Shown here one piece after another: positions 8,177 to 17,068 of a DNA stretch of 64,000 nucleotides; positions within the stretch are counted from its first letter, which is position 1, and each line of letters opens with the position of its first letter. Made by a program: the position numbers and the translations under genes. Origin of the DNA: Streptomyces sp. R33 (lineage in GTDB: Bacteria > Actinomycetota > Actinomycetes > Streptomycetales > Streptomycetaceae); the NCBI RefSeq assembly GCF_041200175.1, contig NZ_CP165727.1, positions 5,211,501-5,275,500 of the forward strand, in the 5' to 3' direction. The notes under the pieces are model-generated. The model worked only from the letters and a program-made list of their open reading frames with translations, was not told where the DNA came from and ran no database searches.

Positions 8177-8725
8177 ATGCAGACGCCCCCGCCCCAGACC
8201 GACCGGACCGAGCCGACCGACGCGGACATCGACGCGTTCCAGCAGCAGCTCGGCCGCCCGCCGCGCGGGCTGCGCGCCATCGCCCACCGCTGCCCCTGCG
8301 GCCAGCCGGACGTGGTGGAGACCGCCCCGCGCCTCCCCGACGGCACGCCCTTCCCGACGCTGTACTACCTCACCTGCCCGCGCGCGGCCTCCGCGATCGG
8401 CACGCTCGAGGCGAACGGCGTGATGAAGGAGATGCAGGCCCGCCTCGCCGAGGACCCCGAGCTGGCCGCCGCCTATCAGGCCGCGCACGAGGACTACATC
8501 CGGCGCCGTGACGCCATCGAGGTGCTCCAGGGCTTCCCGAGCGCCGGCGGGATGCCGGACCGGGTGAAGTGCCTGCACGTGCTGGTCGGTCACTCGCTGG
8601 CCGCCGGCCCCGGAGTGAACCCGTTCGGCGACGAGGCCCTCGCCATGCTGCCGGAGTGGTGGGCCAAGGGCGCCTGCGTCACCCCGTGCGCGCAGAAGGC
8701 GGAGAAGAAGGAGGCGGACGCGTGA
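8177..8725 (+). CDS. DUF501 family protein
   Basis: A 182-residue cytosolic protein of unknown function. DUF501 features are DIDAFQQQLGRPPRG, HRCPCGQP with paired Cys, PFPTLYYLTCPRA, then MPDRVKCLHVLVGHSLAAGPGVNP with conserved Cys/His, which suggests a metal site. I chose ATG 8177 because similarity starts near there. A GTG at 8099 overlapping the upstream stop would add 26 low-complexity residues and cannot be excluded. The 3' end overlaps the Ppx/GppA start by 4 nt, so the two are translationally coupled. Confidence 0.85.
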   Translation: MQTPPPQTDRTEPTDADIDAFQQQLGRPPRGLRAIAHRCPCGQPDVVETAPRLPDGTPFPTLYYLTCPRAASAIGTLEANGVMKEMQARLAEDPELAAAYQAAHEDYIRRRDAIEVLQGFPSAGGMPDRVKCLHVLVGHSLAAGPGVNPFGDEALAMLPEWWAKGACVTPCAQKAEKKEADA

Positions 8726-9663
8726 CCCGCGTCGCCGGCATCGACTGCGGTACGAACTCCATCCGCCTGCTCGTCGCGGACTGCGACCCCGCCACCGGCG
8801 AGCTGGTCGAGCTGGACCGGCGGATGACGATCGTCCGCCTGGGCCAGGGCGTGGACAAGACGGGCCGGCTGGCCCCGGAGGCGCTGGAGCGCACCTTCGC
8901 TGCCTGCCGCGAGTACGCGGCGGTCATCAAGGAGCTGGGTGCGGAGCGGCTGCGCTTCGTGGCGACCTCGGCCTCCCGCGACGCCGAGAACCGGGACGAG
9001 TTCGTTCAGGGGGTCCTCGGCATCCTGGGCGTCGAGCCCGAGGTGATCTCCGGTGACCAGGAGGCGGAGTTCTCCTTCATCGGCGCCACCAAGGAGCTGA
9101 CGGGCACCACCCACATGGAGAAGCCGTTCCTGGTGGTGGACATCGGCGGCGGCTCGACCGAGTTCGTCGTCGGCGAGGAGCACGTACGGGCGGCCCTTTC
9201 GGTCGACGTGGGCTGCGTCCGCATGACCGAGCGCCACCTGGTGGTGGACGGAGCGGTCACCGACCCGCCGACCGCGCAGCAGATCGCCGCCATAAAGGCC
9301 GACATCGAGGCGGCGCTGGACCTCGTGGAGCAGACGGTCCCGCTGTCCGAGGCGCGCACGCTGGTGGGCCTGGCCGGCTCGGTGACCACGGTCGCCGGGA
9401 TCGCGCTGGGGCTGCCGGAGTACATCTCCTCCGCGATCCACCACGCGCGCATCCCGTACGAGCAGGTCCGTGAGATCACCGAACGCATGCTGACGTCGGT
9501 GCACGCCGAACGCGCGGCGATCCCGGTCCTGCACCCGGGCCGGGTGGACGTCATCGGCGCGGGCGCCCTCGTGCTGCTCGCGATCATGGAGCGCATCGGC
9601 GCCGCGGAGGTCGTGGTCTCGGAGCACGACATCCTCGACGGAATCGCCTGGTCCATCGCCTGA
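8722..9663 (+). CDS. ppx: Ppx/GppA-family exopolyphosphatase
   Basis: A 313-residue member of the actin-like ATPase fold: GIDCGTNSIRLLVAD (phosphate 1), VATSASRDAENRDEF, SGDQEAEFSFIGAT and DIGGGSTEFVVG (phosphate 2). These enzymes release phosphate from polyphosphate or convert pppGpp to ppGpp. This is the short two-domain form, usual in actinobacteria, without the C-terminal HD-like extension of E. coli GppA. GTG 8722 overlaps the DUF501 stop (GTGA), with GGAG repeats just upstream. It is the last gene of the operon. Confidence 0.9.
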   Translation: MTRVAGIDCGTNSIRLLVADCDPATGELVELDRRMTIVRLGQGVDKTGRLAPEALERTFAACREYAAVIKELGAERLRFVATSASRDAENRDEFVQGVLGILGVEPEVISGDQEAEFSFIGATKELTGTTHMEKPFLVVDIGGGSTEFVVGEEHVRAALSVDVGCVRMTERHLVVDGAVTDPPTAQQIAAIKADIEAALDLVEQTVPLSEARTLVGLAGSVTTVAGIALGLPEYISSAIHHARIPYEQVREITERMLTSVHAERAAIPVLHPGRVDVIGAGALVLLAIMERIGAAEVVVSEHDILDGIAWSIA

Positions 9664-9774
9664 CGGGTGGGTCGCGGGAGGCTGGTGCGGGGCTCGTGCG
9701 GGCGTCGTGGGGAGCCTGTCGGGGACGTCCGGGGGCCCTTACGGGGGCTTTAGGTCCCGTCCTCCGCAGAAAGT

Positions 9775-9792
9775 TCGTGAAGTTCTTCACAA
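9775..9792. promoter_or_regulatory. Rex operator-like site, distal
   Basis: TCGTGAAGTTCTTCACAA matches the Rex consensus TTGTGAANNNNTTCACAA at all positions but one. It lies 318 bp before ndh. Rex senses the NADH/NAD ratio and represses respiratory genes when NADH is low. Confidence 0.6.
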
Positions 9793-10058
9793 GGAAACGG
9801 GGCCTGATGGGCCGCGGGAAGGCCTCTTTGGGGGGCTCCCGGGGCTCGCAGGCCTCTTTTTCGTGGCGTTCGTGCGTTTCGAGGGCGCAGTCCGGCCTCG
9901 TCGGTAGGTATCCACCAACCCGGTGGTCTACTCCGCTTACGGGCTTGGAGGCCAGTTCAGGACGGGTGAACAACGACTCCCGTTACACCCTGGTTCCCGT
10001 TCGGCGCCATGACCTCCGTCACGTGGGCCGCGCAGTGTAGCAGAGCCCTTTCGGCACC

Positions 10059-10076
10059 TTGTGAAGGGGCTCACGA
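10059..10076. promoter_or_regulatory. Rex operator-like site at the ndh promoter
   Basis: TTGTGAAGGGGCTCACGA matches TTGTGAANNNNTTCACAA with two mismatches in the right half. It lies 33 bp before the ndh start, just upstream of a GATACT -10-like hexamer (10098-10103), where it could block RNA polymerase. Confidence 0.65.
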
Positions 10077-10109
10077 GCGACACCCCTTTGGGTGCTGGAT
10101 ACTCGTTCC

Positions 10110-11495
10110 ATGAGCACCACGGAGCGTCCCAGGATCCTCGTTGTAGGAGGTGGGTACGTAGGCCTGTACGCGGCCAAGCGGATCATGAAGAAGATGCGCT
10201 ATGGCGAGGCGACCGTCACGGTCGTCGACCCGCGGTCGTACATGACCTACCAGCCCTTCCTCCCCGAAGTGGCCGCAGGCAGCATCTCGCCTCGGCACGT
10301 CGTCGTCCCGCTGCGACGCGTGCTGCCCAAGGCAGAGGTTCTCACCGGCCGGGTCACCAGCATCGACCAGGACCGCAAGGTCGCCGTCGTCACGCCGCTC
10401 GTCGGCGAGGCGTACGAGCTGCCTTTCGACTACCTGGTGATCGCGCTCGGCGCCGTCTCCCGCACCTTCCCGATCCCCGGCCTCGCCGAACAGGGCATCG
10501 GCATGAAGGGCGTCGAAGAGGGCATCGGCCTGCGCAACCACGTCCTCGAGCAGCTTGACAAGGCCGAGTCCACGACGGACGAGAACGTCCGCCGCAAGGC
10601 CCTCACCTTCGTCTTCGTCGGCGGCGGCTTCGCCGGTGCCGAGACGATCGGCGAGGTCGAGGACATGGCCCGCGACGCCGCGAAGTACTACACCACCATC
10701 AAGCGCGAGGACATGCGCTTCATCCTGGTGGACGCGGCCGACAAGATCCTCCCCGAGGTCGGGCCCAAGCTCGGCACCTGGGGCAAGGAGCACCTCGAGT
10801 CCCGCGGCATCGAGATCTACCTCAGCACCTCCATGGACTCCTGCGTGGACGGCCACGTGGTGCTGAAGAACGGCCTCGAGGTCGACTCCGACACCATCGT
10901 GTGGACCGCAGGCGTCAAGCCCAACCCGGCGCTGGCCCGCTACGGCCTGCCGCTCGGCCCGCGCGGCCACGTCGACACCGCCCCGACCCTCCAGGTCCAG
11001 GGCACCGACTACATCTGGGCCGCGGGCGACAACGCCCAGGTCCCGGACGTCGCCGCCCGCAAGGCCGGCGTCGAGAACGCCTGGTGCCCGCCGAACGCCC
11101 AGCACGCGCTGCGCCAGGCCAAGGTCCTCGGCGACAACGTCATCTCGGGCATGCGGGGCTTCCCGCAGGCCGAGTACTCGCACTCCAACAAGGGTGCGGT
11201 GGCGGGCCTCGGCCTCCACAAGGGCGTCGCGATGATCGTCATGGGCAAGACGAAGATCAAGCTCAAGGGCCGGCTCGCCTGGTACATGCACCGTGGCTAC
11301 CACGGCATGGCCATGCCGACCTGGAACCGCAAGATCCGCGTCTTCGCCGACTGGACCCTCGCCATGTTCCTCAAGCGCGAGGTCGTCTCCCTCGGTGCGC
11401 TCGAGACCCCGCGCGAGGAGTTCTACGAGGCCGCCAAGCCGGCGCCGGCTCCGGCCGCCGCGGCAGCCCCCGCCGCGAAGGCCAAGGCCTCCTGA
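10110..11495 (+). CDS. ndh: Type II NADH dehydrogenase (NDH-2)
   Basis: A 461-residue membrane-associated flavoprotein that moves electrons from NADH to menaquinone without pumping protons. There are two Rossmann signatures: FAD-binding RILVVGGGYVGLYAAKRI at the start and NADH-binding FVFVGGGFAGAETIGE near residue 170. A conserved AAGDNAQVPD follows near residue 305, and the C terminus ends in an Ala/Pro tail. No Shine-Dalgarno precedes ATG 10110. GATACT ends 6 nt before it, so the mRNA may be leaderless; ATG 10092 is less likely. Two Rex-like sites upstream fit redox control of respiration. Confidence 0.95.
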   Translation: MSTTERPRILVVGGGYVGLYAAKRIMKKMRYGEATVTVVDPRSYMTYQPFLPEVAAGSISPRHVVVPLRRVLPKAEVLTGRVTSIDQDRKVAVVTPLVGEAYELPFDYLVIALGAVSRTFPIPGLAEQGIGMKGVEEGIGLRNHVLEQLDKAESTTDENVRRKALTFVFVGGGFAGAETIGEVEDMARDAAKYYTTIKREDMRFILVDAADKILPEVGPKLGTWGKEHLESRGIEIYLSTSMDSCVDGHVVLKNGLEVDSDTIVWTAGVKPNPALARYGLPLGPRGHVDTAPTLQVQGTDYIWAAGDNAQVPDVAARKAGVENAWCPPNAQHALRQAKVLGDNVISGMRGFPQAEYSHSNKGAVAGLGLHKGVAMIVMGKTKIKLKGRLAWYMHRGYHGMAMPTWNRKIRVFADWTLAMFLKREVVSLGALETPREEFYEAAKPAPAPAAAAAPAAKAKAS

Positions 11496-11529
11496 CCCGG
11501 GCCTGACCGGCAACACCTCCAGCACGTCC

Positions 11530-11573
11530 CCGAAGGGGCCGCCCGCCATCCGTGGTGCGGGCGGCCCCTTCGG
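11530..11573 (+). terminator. Terminator after ndh
   Basis: The long GC-rich inverted repeat CGAAGGGGCCGCCCGC and GCGGGCGGCCCCTTCG encloses about 10 nt. There is no T tract, which is common in Streptomyces. Confidence 0.75.
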
Positions 11574-11702
11574 CGTTCCCGGCGGCCCCCTCGGCGGCCT
11601 CCTCGGCGGCCCTCCGGCGACCCCGCCGTTGGAGCGGTGTCCGATTGACGGATCCCGGAAATGGGTAGGCCGTTCGGTCGGATCGTTCTGGAGGTGCCTA
11701 CG

Positions 11703-13088
11703 ATGACCGACGCCGCGCCGCGGCTGGCCGCTCTCGCCGAGACACTGCTGGGCGCCCCCGTGCCCGTCCGGATTCGCGCCTGGGACGGCAGCGAGGCCGG
11801 ACCGCCCACCGGCCCCACCCTGGTGCTGGCCAACCGGCGCGCCTTGCGCCGTGTCCTGTGGCGACCGGGTGAACTGGGCCTGGCCCGTGCCTGGGTCGCC
11901 GGCGACATCACCGTCGAGGGCGACCTGTTCGAACTGCTCGACCGGGTGGCCGGCCTGCTCTGGGAGCGGGATCCCGTCACCGCCCCCGAAGCCGAGCCGG
12001 CGGTCCGCCGCTCGGGGCTCGGCAAACTCGCCGCCCTGCGCCCCCACCTGCCGCACCGGGCGATGACGGGCGCCGCCGGGACCGCCGCGCTGCTGCGCGA
12101 CCCCGCCGCCCGGTCCGCCCTGCGCGACCTCGTCGCCCTGGCCCGGCCGTGGCCGGCGCCCGCTCCGCCGCCGGAGGAGGCCCCGCGCCGCGGCGGCCCC
12201 CTGCACACCAGAAGCCGCGACCGGCAGGCGATCAGCCATCACTACGACGTCGGCAACGAGTTCTACGAGCACGTGCTGGGCCCCTCGATGGTGTACTCCT
12301 GCGCCTACTGGAGCCCCAGCGCCACCCTGGAGGACGCCCAGCGGGACAAACTCGACCTGGTGTGCCGGAAGCTGGGCCTCGAGCCCGGCCTGCGGCTCCT
12401 CGACGTCGGCTGCGGCTGGGGCTCCATGGCCCTGCACGCGGCCCGGGAGTACGGGGTCCGCGTCACCGGCGTCACCCTCTCGCGCGAACAGGCCGTGTAC
12501 GCCCGCAAGCGGGCCGCGGAGGAGGGCCTGGCCGACCGGGTCGACATCCGGATCCAGGACTACCGGGACGTCAAGGACGGCCCGTACGACGCCATTTCGT
12601 CCATCGGCATGGCCGAGCACGTCGGCGCGGAGCGCTACCGCGAGTACGCCCGCACCCTGCACGGCCTGCTGACCCCGGGCGGCCGGCTGCTGAACCACCA
12701 GATCGCGCGCCCGCCGGACCCGGACGAAGAGGCGTACCACGTGGACGAGTTCATCGACGCCTACGTCTTCCCCGACGGGGAGCTCTCCCCGCTGGGCACG
12801 ACGGTGGGCGAGCTGGAACGCGCCGGGTTCGAGGTCCGCGACGTGGAGGCGCTGCGCGAGCACTACGGGCTGACCCTGCGCGCCTGGGTGGCCCGGCTGG
12901 AGGAGCACTGGGAGGAGGCCGTACGGCTGACCTCGCCAGGGCGGGCCCGGGTCTGGCTGCTGTACATGGCGGCCTCGGCGCTGGGCTTCGAGCACGGCCG
13001 GCTCGGCGTCAACCAGGTCCTCGCGGTGAAGCCCGCGACGGCCGGCCGCTCGGGCCTGCCGCTGCGGCTGCGCACCTGGGGCGCGTGA
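11703..13088 (+). CDS. Cyclopropane-fatty-acyl-phospholipid synthase (Cfa)-like methyltransferase
   Basis: A 461-residue SAM-dependent methyltransferase of the Cfa/CmaA family. It has an N-terminal lipid-binding-like region (residues 1-170) and a catalytic domain with SHHYDVGNEFYEHVLG, the SAM motif LLDVGCGWGSMALHA, GVTLSREQ and MAEHVGAERY. Such enzymes methylate or cyclopropanate unsaturated acyl chains in membrane lipids, changing fluidity. ATG 11703 has GGAGGTG 6-8 nt upstream. It is convergent with the ABC exporter across a long hairpin. The exact modification is not readable from sequence. Confidence 0.9.
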   Translation: MTDAAPRLAALAETLLGAPVPVRIRAWDGSEAGPPTGPTLVLANRRALRRVLWRPGELGLARAWVAGDITVEGDLFELLDRVAGLLWERDPVTAPEAEPAVRRSGLGKLAALRPHLPHRAMTGAAGTAALLRDPAARSALRDLVALARPWPAPAPPPEEAPRRGGPLHTRSRDRQAISHHYDVGNEFYEHVLGPSMVYSCAYWSPSATLEDAQRDKLDLVCRKLGLEPGLRLLDVGCGWGSMALHAAREYGVRVTGVTLSREQAVYARKRAAEEGLADRVDIRIQDYRDVKDGPYDAISSIGMAEHVGAERYREYARTLHGLLTPGGRLLNHQIARPPDPDEEAYHVDEFIDAYVFPDGELSPLGTTVGELERAGFEVRDVEALREHYGLTLRAWVARLEEHWEEAVRLTSPGRARVWLLYMAASALGFEHGRLGVNQVLAVKPATAGRSGLPLRLRTWGA

Positions 13089-13093
13089 GCCCG

Positions 13094-13141
13094 GTACGGC
13101 AGGCCCGGCGTACGGCAGGCCCCGCGTACGGCAGGTCCCGT
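13094..13141 (+). repeat. Three tandem 16-bp repeats after the Cfa-like gene
   Basis: Three head-to-tail copies of GTACGGCAGGYCCSGC-like units begin at 13094, 13110 and 13126, with one or two changes between copies. They lie just after the stop codon, before the terminator. Confidence 0.8.
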
Positions 13142-13165
13142 ACCCCAGGTCCCCGCACGAACGCG

Positions 13166-13202
13166 GGAAGGGCCCCGGGGCGTGTGCCCCGGGGCCCTTC
13201 CG
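13166..13202. terminator. Bidirectional terminator
   Basis: The perfect 16-bp arms GGAAGGGCCCCGGGGC and GCCCCGGGGCCCTTCC flank GTGT, between two convergent genes. Confidence 0.8.
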
Positions 13203-13224
13203 TGTCCCTGCGAACCGCTCTGCG

Positions 13225-15777
13225 CTACTCCGTCTTGATGGCGGTCAGCATGTTCAGGCGGGCCGCGCTGCGGGCCGGCCACATGGCGGCCAGGACGCCG
13301 ACCACGGCGGCCAGCAGGAGGAAGATGCCGATCCGGTCCCACGGGAGGATCAGTTCGTAGTTCGGCATGGCCTTCGCCAGCGTGGTGCCGACCGCCCAGG
13401 CGAGGAAGATGCCGATGGCGACGCCCAGGGTCGCTCCGAAGAGCGAGATCACGACGGCCTCCAGGCGGATCATGTTCTTGACCCGGCCCCGGTCGAGACC
13501 GATCGCCCGCAGCATGCCGATCTCCTGGGTCCGCTCGAAGACGGACATCGCCAGGGTGTTGACCACACCGAGCACCGAGATGATCAGCGCCATGCCGAGC
13601 AGGCCGTACATGACGTTCAGCATCGTGTTGATCATGCCGCCCATCTCGTTGCGCATGTCCTGCTGGGTGGCGACGGTGATCGCCGGGTTCTTGCCGAGGG
13701 CGTCGATGACCTTCTGCTGGCCGGCCTTGGACGCCCCGCCGTCGACGTTGACGTACACCTCGCGGACGTACTGCTCCTCGCTGTGCTCGCCGAGGATCTT
13801 GCCGTCGATGACGTACGGGGAGAGCAGGCCCTCCATGTCCTTGTAGACCGCGCCGACCTTGAGGGTGGCCTCCTGGCCGTCGTCGTACCGCACCTTGAGC
13901 GTGGAGCCGACGCCGAGGTTCTGCTTCTTCGCGGTCTTCTCGGCGACCAGGATCTCGCCCTTGCCGAGGGAGTCCACCGAGCCGCTGACCGTCTCGATGT
14001 TCAGCAGCTGGCCGATGGCGGCCGGGTTGACACCGGACGCCGACCGGAAGTCCTCGCCGACCTTGAAGTAGCCGGCCGTCTGCGGGGAGACGGCCTTGAT
14101 GCCGGGAGCCTTGGCCAGGGTCTCGGCCACCGACTTGTCGAGGCCGCCCATGTCGTCGGCCATGGAGACCTTGTAGTCCGCCTTGAGCTTCTCCGTGCTC
14201 ATGCGGTCGACGACCTTGCCCACGGTGATGCCGAGCACCGACAGCGTGGTGACCAGGGTCAGGCCGATGGCCAGGGACGCGGCGGTGACGGCGGTGCGGC
14301 GCGGGTTGCGGACGGCATTCTGGGAGGCCAGCTTGCCGGGGATCCCGAACACCTTCTGCAGCAGCGGGCGGACGGCCCCGATGACCGGCTTGGACAGCAG
14401 CGGCAGCAGCACGATCATGCCGATGAGCATGAAGAAGGCGCCTGCGCCGATGGTCATGCGGCCCTCGTCGCCGCCCATGGACACGCCGAGCACGACCAGG
14501 CCGATGCCGAGGAGGCTGATGACGGAACCGAGGACGTTGCGCAGGACCAGGGACTTCGCGGTGGCCGGCAGGTGGGCGCTGCCCATGGCGGCGACCGGGG
14601 CGATCCGGCCGGTGCGCCAGGCCGGCAGCACTGCGGCGATCGTCGTGACCAGGACGCCGATGACCAGGGCCGCGACGACGGTCCCCGGGGCGATCACCAG
14701 GCCACCGCCCGGGAGCTTGGCGCCGAAGGAGCCGATCAGGGAGCGCATGCCGACCGCGAGGCCGATACCGCTGATCAGGCCGACGGCGGCGGACACGGCG
14801 CCGACGACCAGGGCCTCGGCGAGCACCGAGCGCATGACCTGGCCGCGGTTGGCGCCGACGGCGCGCAGCAGGGCCAGCTCCTTGGTGCGCTGGGTGACCA
14901 GCATGGTGAAGGTGTTGTAGATCAGGAAGATGCCGACGAAGAGCGAGATGCCGGCGAAGACGAGCAGCATGGTGCCCATCTGGCCCAGGCCCTTCTCGAT
15001 CTCCTTGGCCTGCTCCTTGGCGAGCGCCGCACCCGTCTGCGCCTTGGTGTTCTTGCCGTCGACCAGGGGCTTGATGTCGGCGAGCAGCTTGTCGGCGGAC
15101 GTGCCGTCCTTGGCGCCGACCGACATCTCCTGGAAGTAGCCGGGCTTGAGGTAGAGCTCCTGGGCGACCTTGGTGTCGAAGAGCACCAGGCTGCCGCCGG
15201 CCTGGACGGCGCCGTCCTCGGTGGTGAAGACACCGGCGAGGGAGTACTCCTTGACCGGGCCGTTGGTGGCGACGCGGACCTTGTCGCCGACCTTGTACTT
15301 GCCCTTGTCGGCGGTTGCCCTGTCGAGCGCGATCTCGTCGGCCTTGGCCGGGCCGGCGCCCTGGGTGAACGCGTAGCGCGGGTCCTTGCCGTCCTTGGCG
15401 GGCGTGTAGTTGGCGCCCTGGTTGGACCAGCCGGAGCCGATCAGCTTGCCGTTCTCGTCGCCGACGCCGGCGAAGCCGGAGACGCGCCCCGAGACGGAGG
15501 CCACGCCCGGGAGCGCCTTGACCTTGTCGAGGGTCTGCTGGCTGAGGCCGGGCTCGCCCTCCTTCTCGCCCGCTGCGTTGCGGCCCTGGCCGTAGGAGGT
15601 GACGGAGACGGCCACTCCCTCGTAGCTCTTGGCGGACTGGCCGGAGAGGGACTTCTTGAGGGTGTCGGTGAAGACGAGGGTGCCGGATACGAAGGCGACG
15701 CCGAGGGTGACGGCGAGCACCGTCATCAGCAGCCTGGCCTTGTGCGCGAGGACGTTGCGCAGGGCGGTACGGAACAT
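13225..15777 (-). CDS. ABC transporter permease, FtsX/MacB-like, large form
   Basis: An 850-residue membrane protein with two FtsX-type permease halves. An N-terminal helix (LLMTVLAVTLGVAFVSGTLVFT) precedes a roughly 200-residue extracytoplasmic domain and a three-helix FtsX domain (LLVFAGISLFVGIFLIYNTF). Then come a second cluster of helices, another external domain and a final FtsX domain (SVLGVVNTLAMSVFERTQEIGMLRAIGL). The pattern fits mechanotransmission or lipid/peptide export rather than solute import. It pairs with the ATPase 59 bp upstream in the same operon. No clear Shine-Dalgarno precedes ATG 15777, but the N terminus matches the family. The substrate is unknown. Confidence 0.92.
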   Translation of the reverse strand: MFRTALRNVLAHKARLLMTVLAVTLGVAFVSGTLVFTDTLKKSLSGQSAKSYEGVAVSVTSYGQGRNAAGEKEGEPGLSQQTLDKVKALPGVASVSGRVSGFAGVGDENGKLIGSGWSNQGANYTPAKDGKDPRYAFTQGAGPAKADEIALDRATADKGKYKVGDKVRVATNGPVKEYSLAGVFTTEDGAVQAGGSLVLFDTKVAQELYLKPGYFQEMSVGAKDGTSADKLLADIKPLVDGKNTKAQTGAALAKEQAKEIEKGLGQMGTMLLVFAGISLFVGIFLIYNTFTMLVTQRTKELALLRAVGANRGQVMRSVLAEALVVGAVSAAVGLISGIGLAVGMRSLIGSFGAKLPGGGLVIAPGTVVAALVIGVLVTTIAAVLPAWRTGRIAPVAAMGSAHLPATAKSLVLRNVLGSVISLLGIGLVVLGVSMGGDEGRMTIGAGAFFMLIGMIVLLPLLSKPVIGAVRPLLQKVFGIPGKLASQNAVRNPRRTAVTAASLAIGLTLVTTLSVLGITVGKVVDRMSTEKLKADYKVSMADDMGGLDKSVAETLAKAPGIKAVSPQTAGYFKVGEDFRSASGVNPAAIGQLLNIETVSGSVDSLGKGEILVAEKTAKKQNLGVGSTLKVRYDDGQEATLKVGAVYKDMEGLLSPYVIDGKILGEHSEEQYVREVYVNVDGGASKAGQQKVIDALGKNPAITVATQQDMRNEMGGMINTMLNVMYGLLGMALIISVLGVVNTLAMSVFERTQEIGMLRAIGLDRGRVKNMIRLEAVVISLFGATLGVAIGIFLAWAVGTTLAKAMPNYELILPWDRIGIFLLLAAVVGVLAAMWPARSAARLNMLTAIKTE

Positions 15778-15836
15778 GGTGGAGGAGTCCAGGATGTCGT
15801 GGGTCAGCGGCGGAGGACTGGCGGAGGGGCAGTCCC

Positions 15837-16610
15837 TCAGCTGGTGCGGCCCTTGGCGTCGAAGGCCTTCATGCGGTCGAGCACCCCGTCGGCGGTGGGG
15901 CTGAGCATCTCGTCGACGATGCGGCCGTCGGCGAGGAAGATGACGCGGTCCGCGTAGGAGGCGGCCACCGGGTCGTGGGTGACCATGACGACGGTCTGGC
16001 CGAGCTCGCGGACGGAGTTGCGCAGGAAGCCGAGGACCTCGGCGCCGGAGCGCGAGTCCAGGTTTCCGGTCGGCTCGTCACCGAAGATGATCTCGGGGCG
16101 GGAGGCCAGGGCGCGGGCCACGGCCACGCGCTGCTGCTGGCCGCCGGAGAGCTGGGTCGGGCGGTGGCCGAGCCGGTCGGAGAGGCCGACCATGCTGATC
16201 ACGTTGTCCAGCCACTGCTTGTCGGGCTTGCGGCCCGCGATGTCCATGGGCAGGGTGATGTTCTCCAGCGCCGTCAGGGTCGGCAGCAGGTTGAACGCCT
16301 GGAAGATGAAGCCGATCTTGTCCCGGCGCAGCTGGGTCAGCTGCTTGTCCTTGAGGGTGCCCAGCTCGGTGTCGCCGATGCGGACGGAGCCGGCGGAGAA
16401 GGTGTCCAGGCCGGCGACGCAGTGCATCAGCGTGGACTTGCCGGAGCCCGAGGGCCCCATGATCGCGGTGAACTGGCCCTGCCCGAAGTCCACGGAGACG
16501 TTGTCGAGGGCGACCACCTGGGTCTCGCCCTGGCCGTACACCTTGGAGAGGCCGGTCGCCCGGGCGGCGACGGCCTGGGTGGTGTGGGGGGCGTAGTTCA
16601 TGGTGGTCAC
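15837..16610 (-). CDS. ABC transporter ATP-binding protein, MacB/LolD type
   Basis: A 257-residue cytoplasmic ATPase of the exporter. Walker A is GPSGSGKSTLMHCV, the Q-loop lies in FIFQAFNLLPTLT, the signature is LSGGQQQRVAVARAL, Walker B is EIIFGDEPTGNLD and the H-loop is VTHDP. Start GTG 16610 has GAGGAG about 8 nt upstream; ATG 16601 is three codons further in. It precedes its permease, and both are transcribed away from bldA. Confidence 0.95.
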   Translation of the reverse strand: MTTMNYAPHTTQAVAARATGLSKVYGQGETQVVALDNVSVDFGQGQFTAIMGPSGSGKSTLMHCVAGLDTFSAGSVRIGDTELGTLKDKQLTQLRRDKIGFIFQAFNLLPTLTALENITLPMDIAGRKPDKQWLDNVISMVGLSDRLGHRPTQLSGGQQQRVAVARALASRPEIIFGDEPTGNLDSRSGAEVLGFLRNSVRELGQTVVMVTHDPVAASYADRVIFLADGRIVDEMLSPTADGVLDRMKAFDAKGRTS

Positions 16611-16890
16611 GGAAGCGACTCCTCGGGCTGCGGACCGGGGTGCGGTCTGCTGATCGGCGGGACTCTCCCATCGTCGCCGCGCCCGTGGCTCCGGGGATCA
16701 GCCGCGGTGCCCGTTCCCTGGCCCACTGGAGTCTGATCGCGGGACGTCCCGCCTCCTCCTCTGGTATGACAGCCGGCCGGGCGGCACTCGGGGGCGGACC
16801 GGTGCCCGGCCGTGCCCGGGGGCGGGGCGCGCGGCCCGGGGTGGCCCGGGGTGGCGGGAGGGTGGCGCGAGCCATCGAAATCCCGTCATT
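16611..16890. other. Upstream region of the ABC exporter operon
   Basis: This stretch has no supportable gene: its open frames are low-complexity Arg/Gly/Pro shadows. It should contain the minus-strand promoter of the exporter, but I cannot place it. Confidence 0.5.
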
Positions 16891-16923
16891 CCCGTTTCGG
16901 GTGTGATCGCCACCCGTAACGGG
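16891..16923. promoter_or_regulatory. 33-bp dyad between the ABC operon and bldA
   Basis: CCCGTT-T-CGGGTG, a 7-nt centre, then CACCCG-T-AACGGG: two perfect 6-bp stem segments separated by a T/T mismatch. It ends 20 bp before the candidate bldA -35. It could be an operator or a hairpin ending transcripts that approach bldA. Confidence 0.5.
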
Positions 16924-16943
16924 CCCACCGTGTGTTCTCGCTC

Positions 16944-16971
16944 CTGACGGACCCTCAAGCGCCAATAGAAT
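16944..16971 (+). promoter_or_regulatory. Candidate bldA promoter
   Basis: CTGACG (16944-16949) and TAGAAT (16966-16971) are 16 nt apart. Transcription would start about 90 nt before the mature tRNA. A second weaker pair, TTGCGA (16998) and TAGGCT (17019), has a short 15-nt spacer. Confidence 0.45.
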
Positions 16972-17068
16972 CAGACAACATCGGATAGAGGACCCGGTTG
17001 CGACCTGGGCGTTCCGGATAGGCTCGGCGCAGCGTTCAGTGCTTTTTGTACGGGAGCCGCTACGCCCT

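Larger units (their letters stand above)
9664..10109. other. 446-bp intergenic region between ppx and ndh
   Basis: I see no gene. It holds two Rex-like operators (listed separately) and a GC-rich repeat followed by TCTTTTTCG near 9850, which may end ppx transcripts or an early ndh leader. The stretch 9905-10050 contains nothing I can assign. Confidence 0.6.

Noticed and set aside
9900..10050. A tRNA-like or structured RNA between the Rex-like sites
   Set aside because: There is a GGTTCCCGTTC-like word, but no acceptor stem, anticodon arm or D arm could be folded around it.
10071..12995. 974-codon open frame on the minus strand across ndh and the Cfa-like gene
   Set aside because: It is opposite two genes with clear motifs, its translation is low-complexity Arg/Gly/Val, and it has no family features. 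High GC makes long antisense frames common here.
16640..16906. 88-codon frame between the ABC exporter and bldA
   Set aside because: The translation is a low-complexity Arg/Gly/Ala/Pro mixture without a ribosome binding site, and it includes the dyad at 16891.
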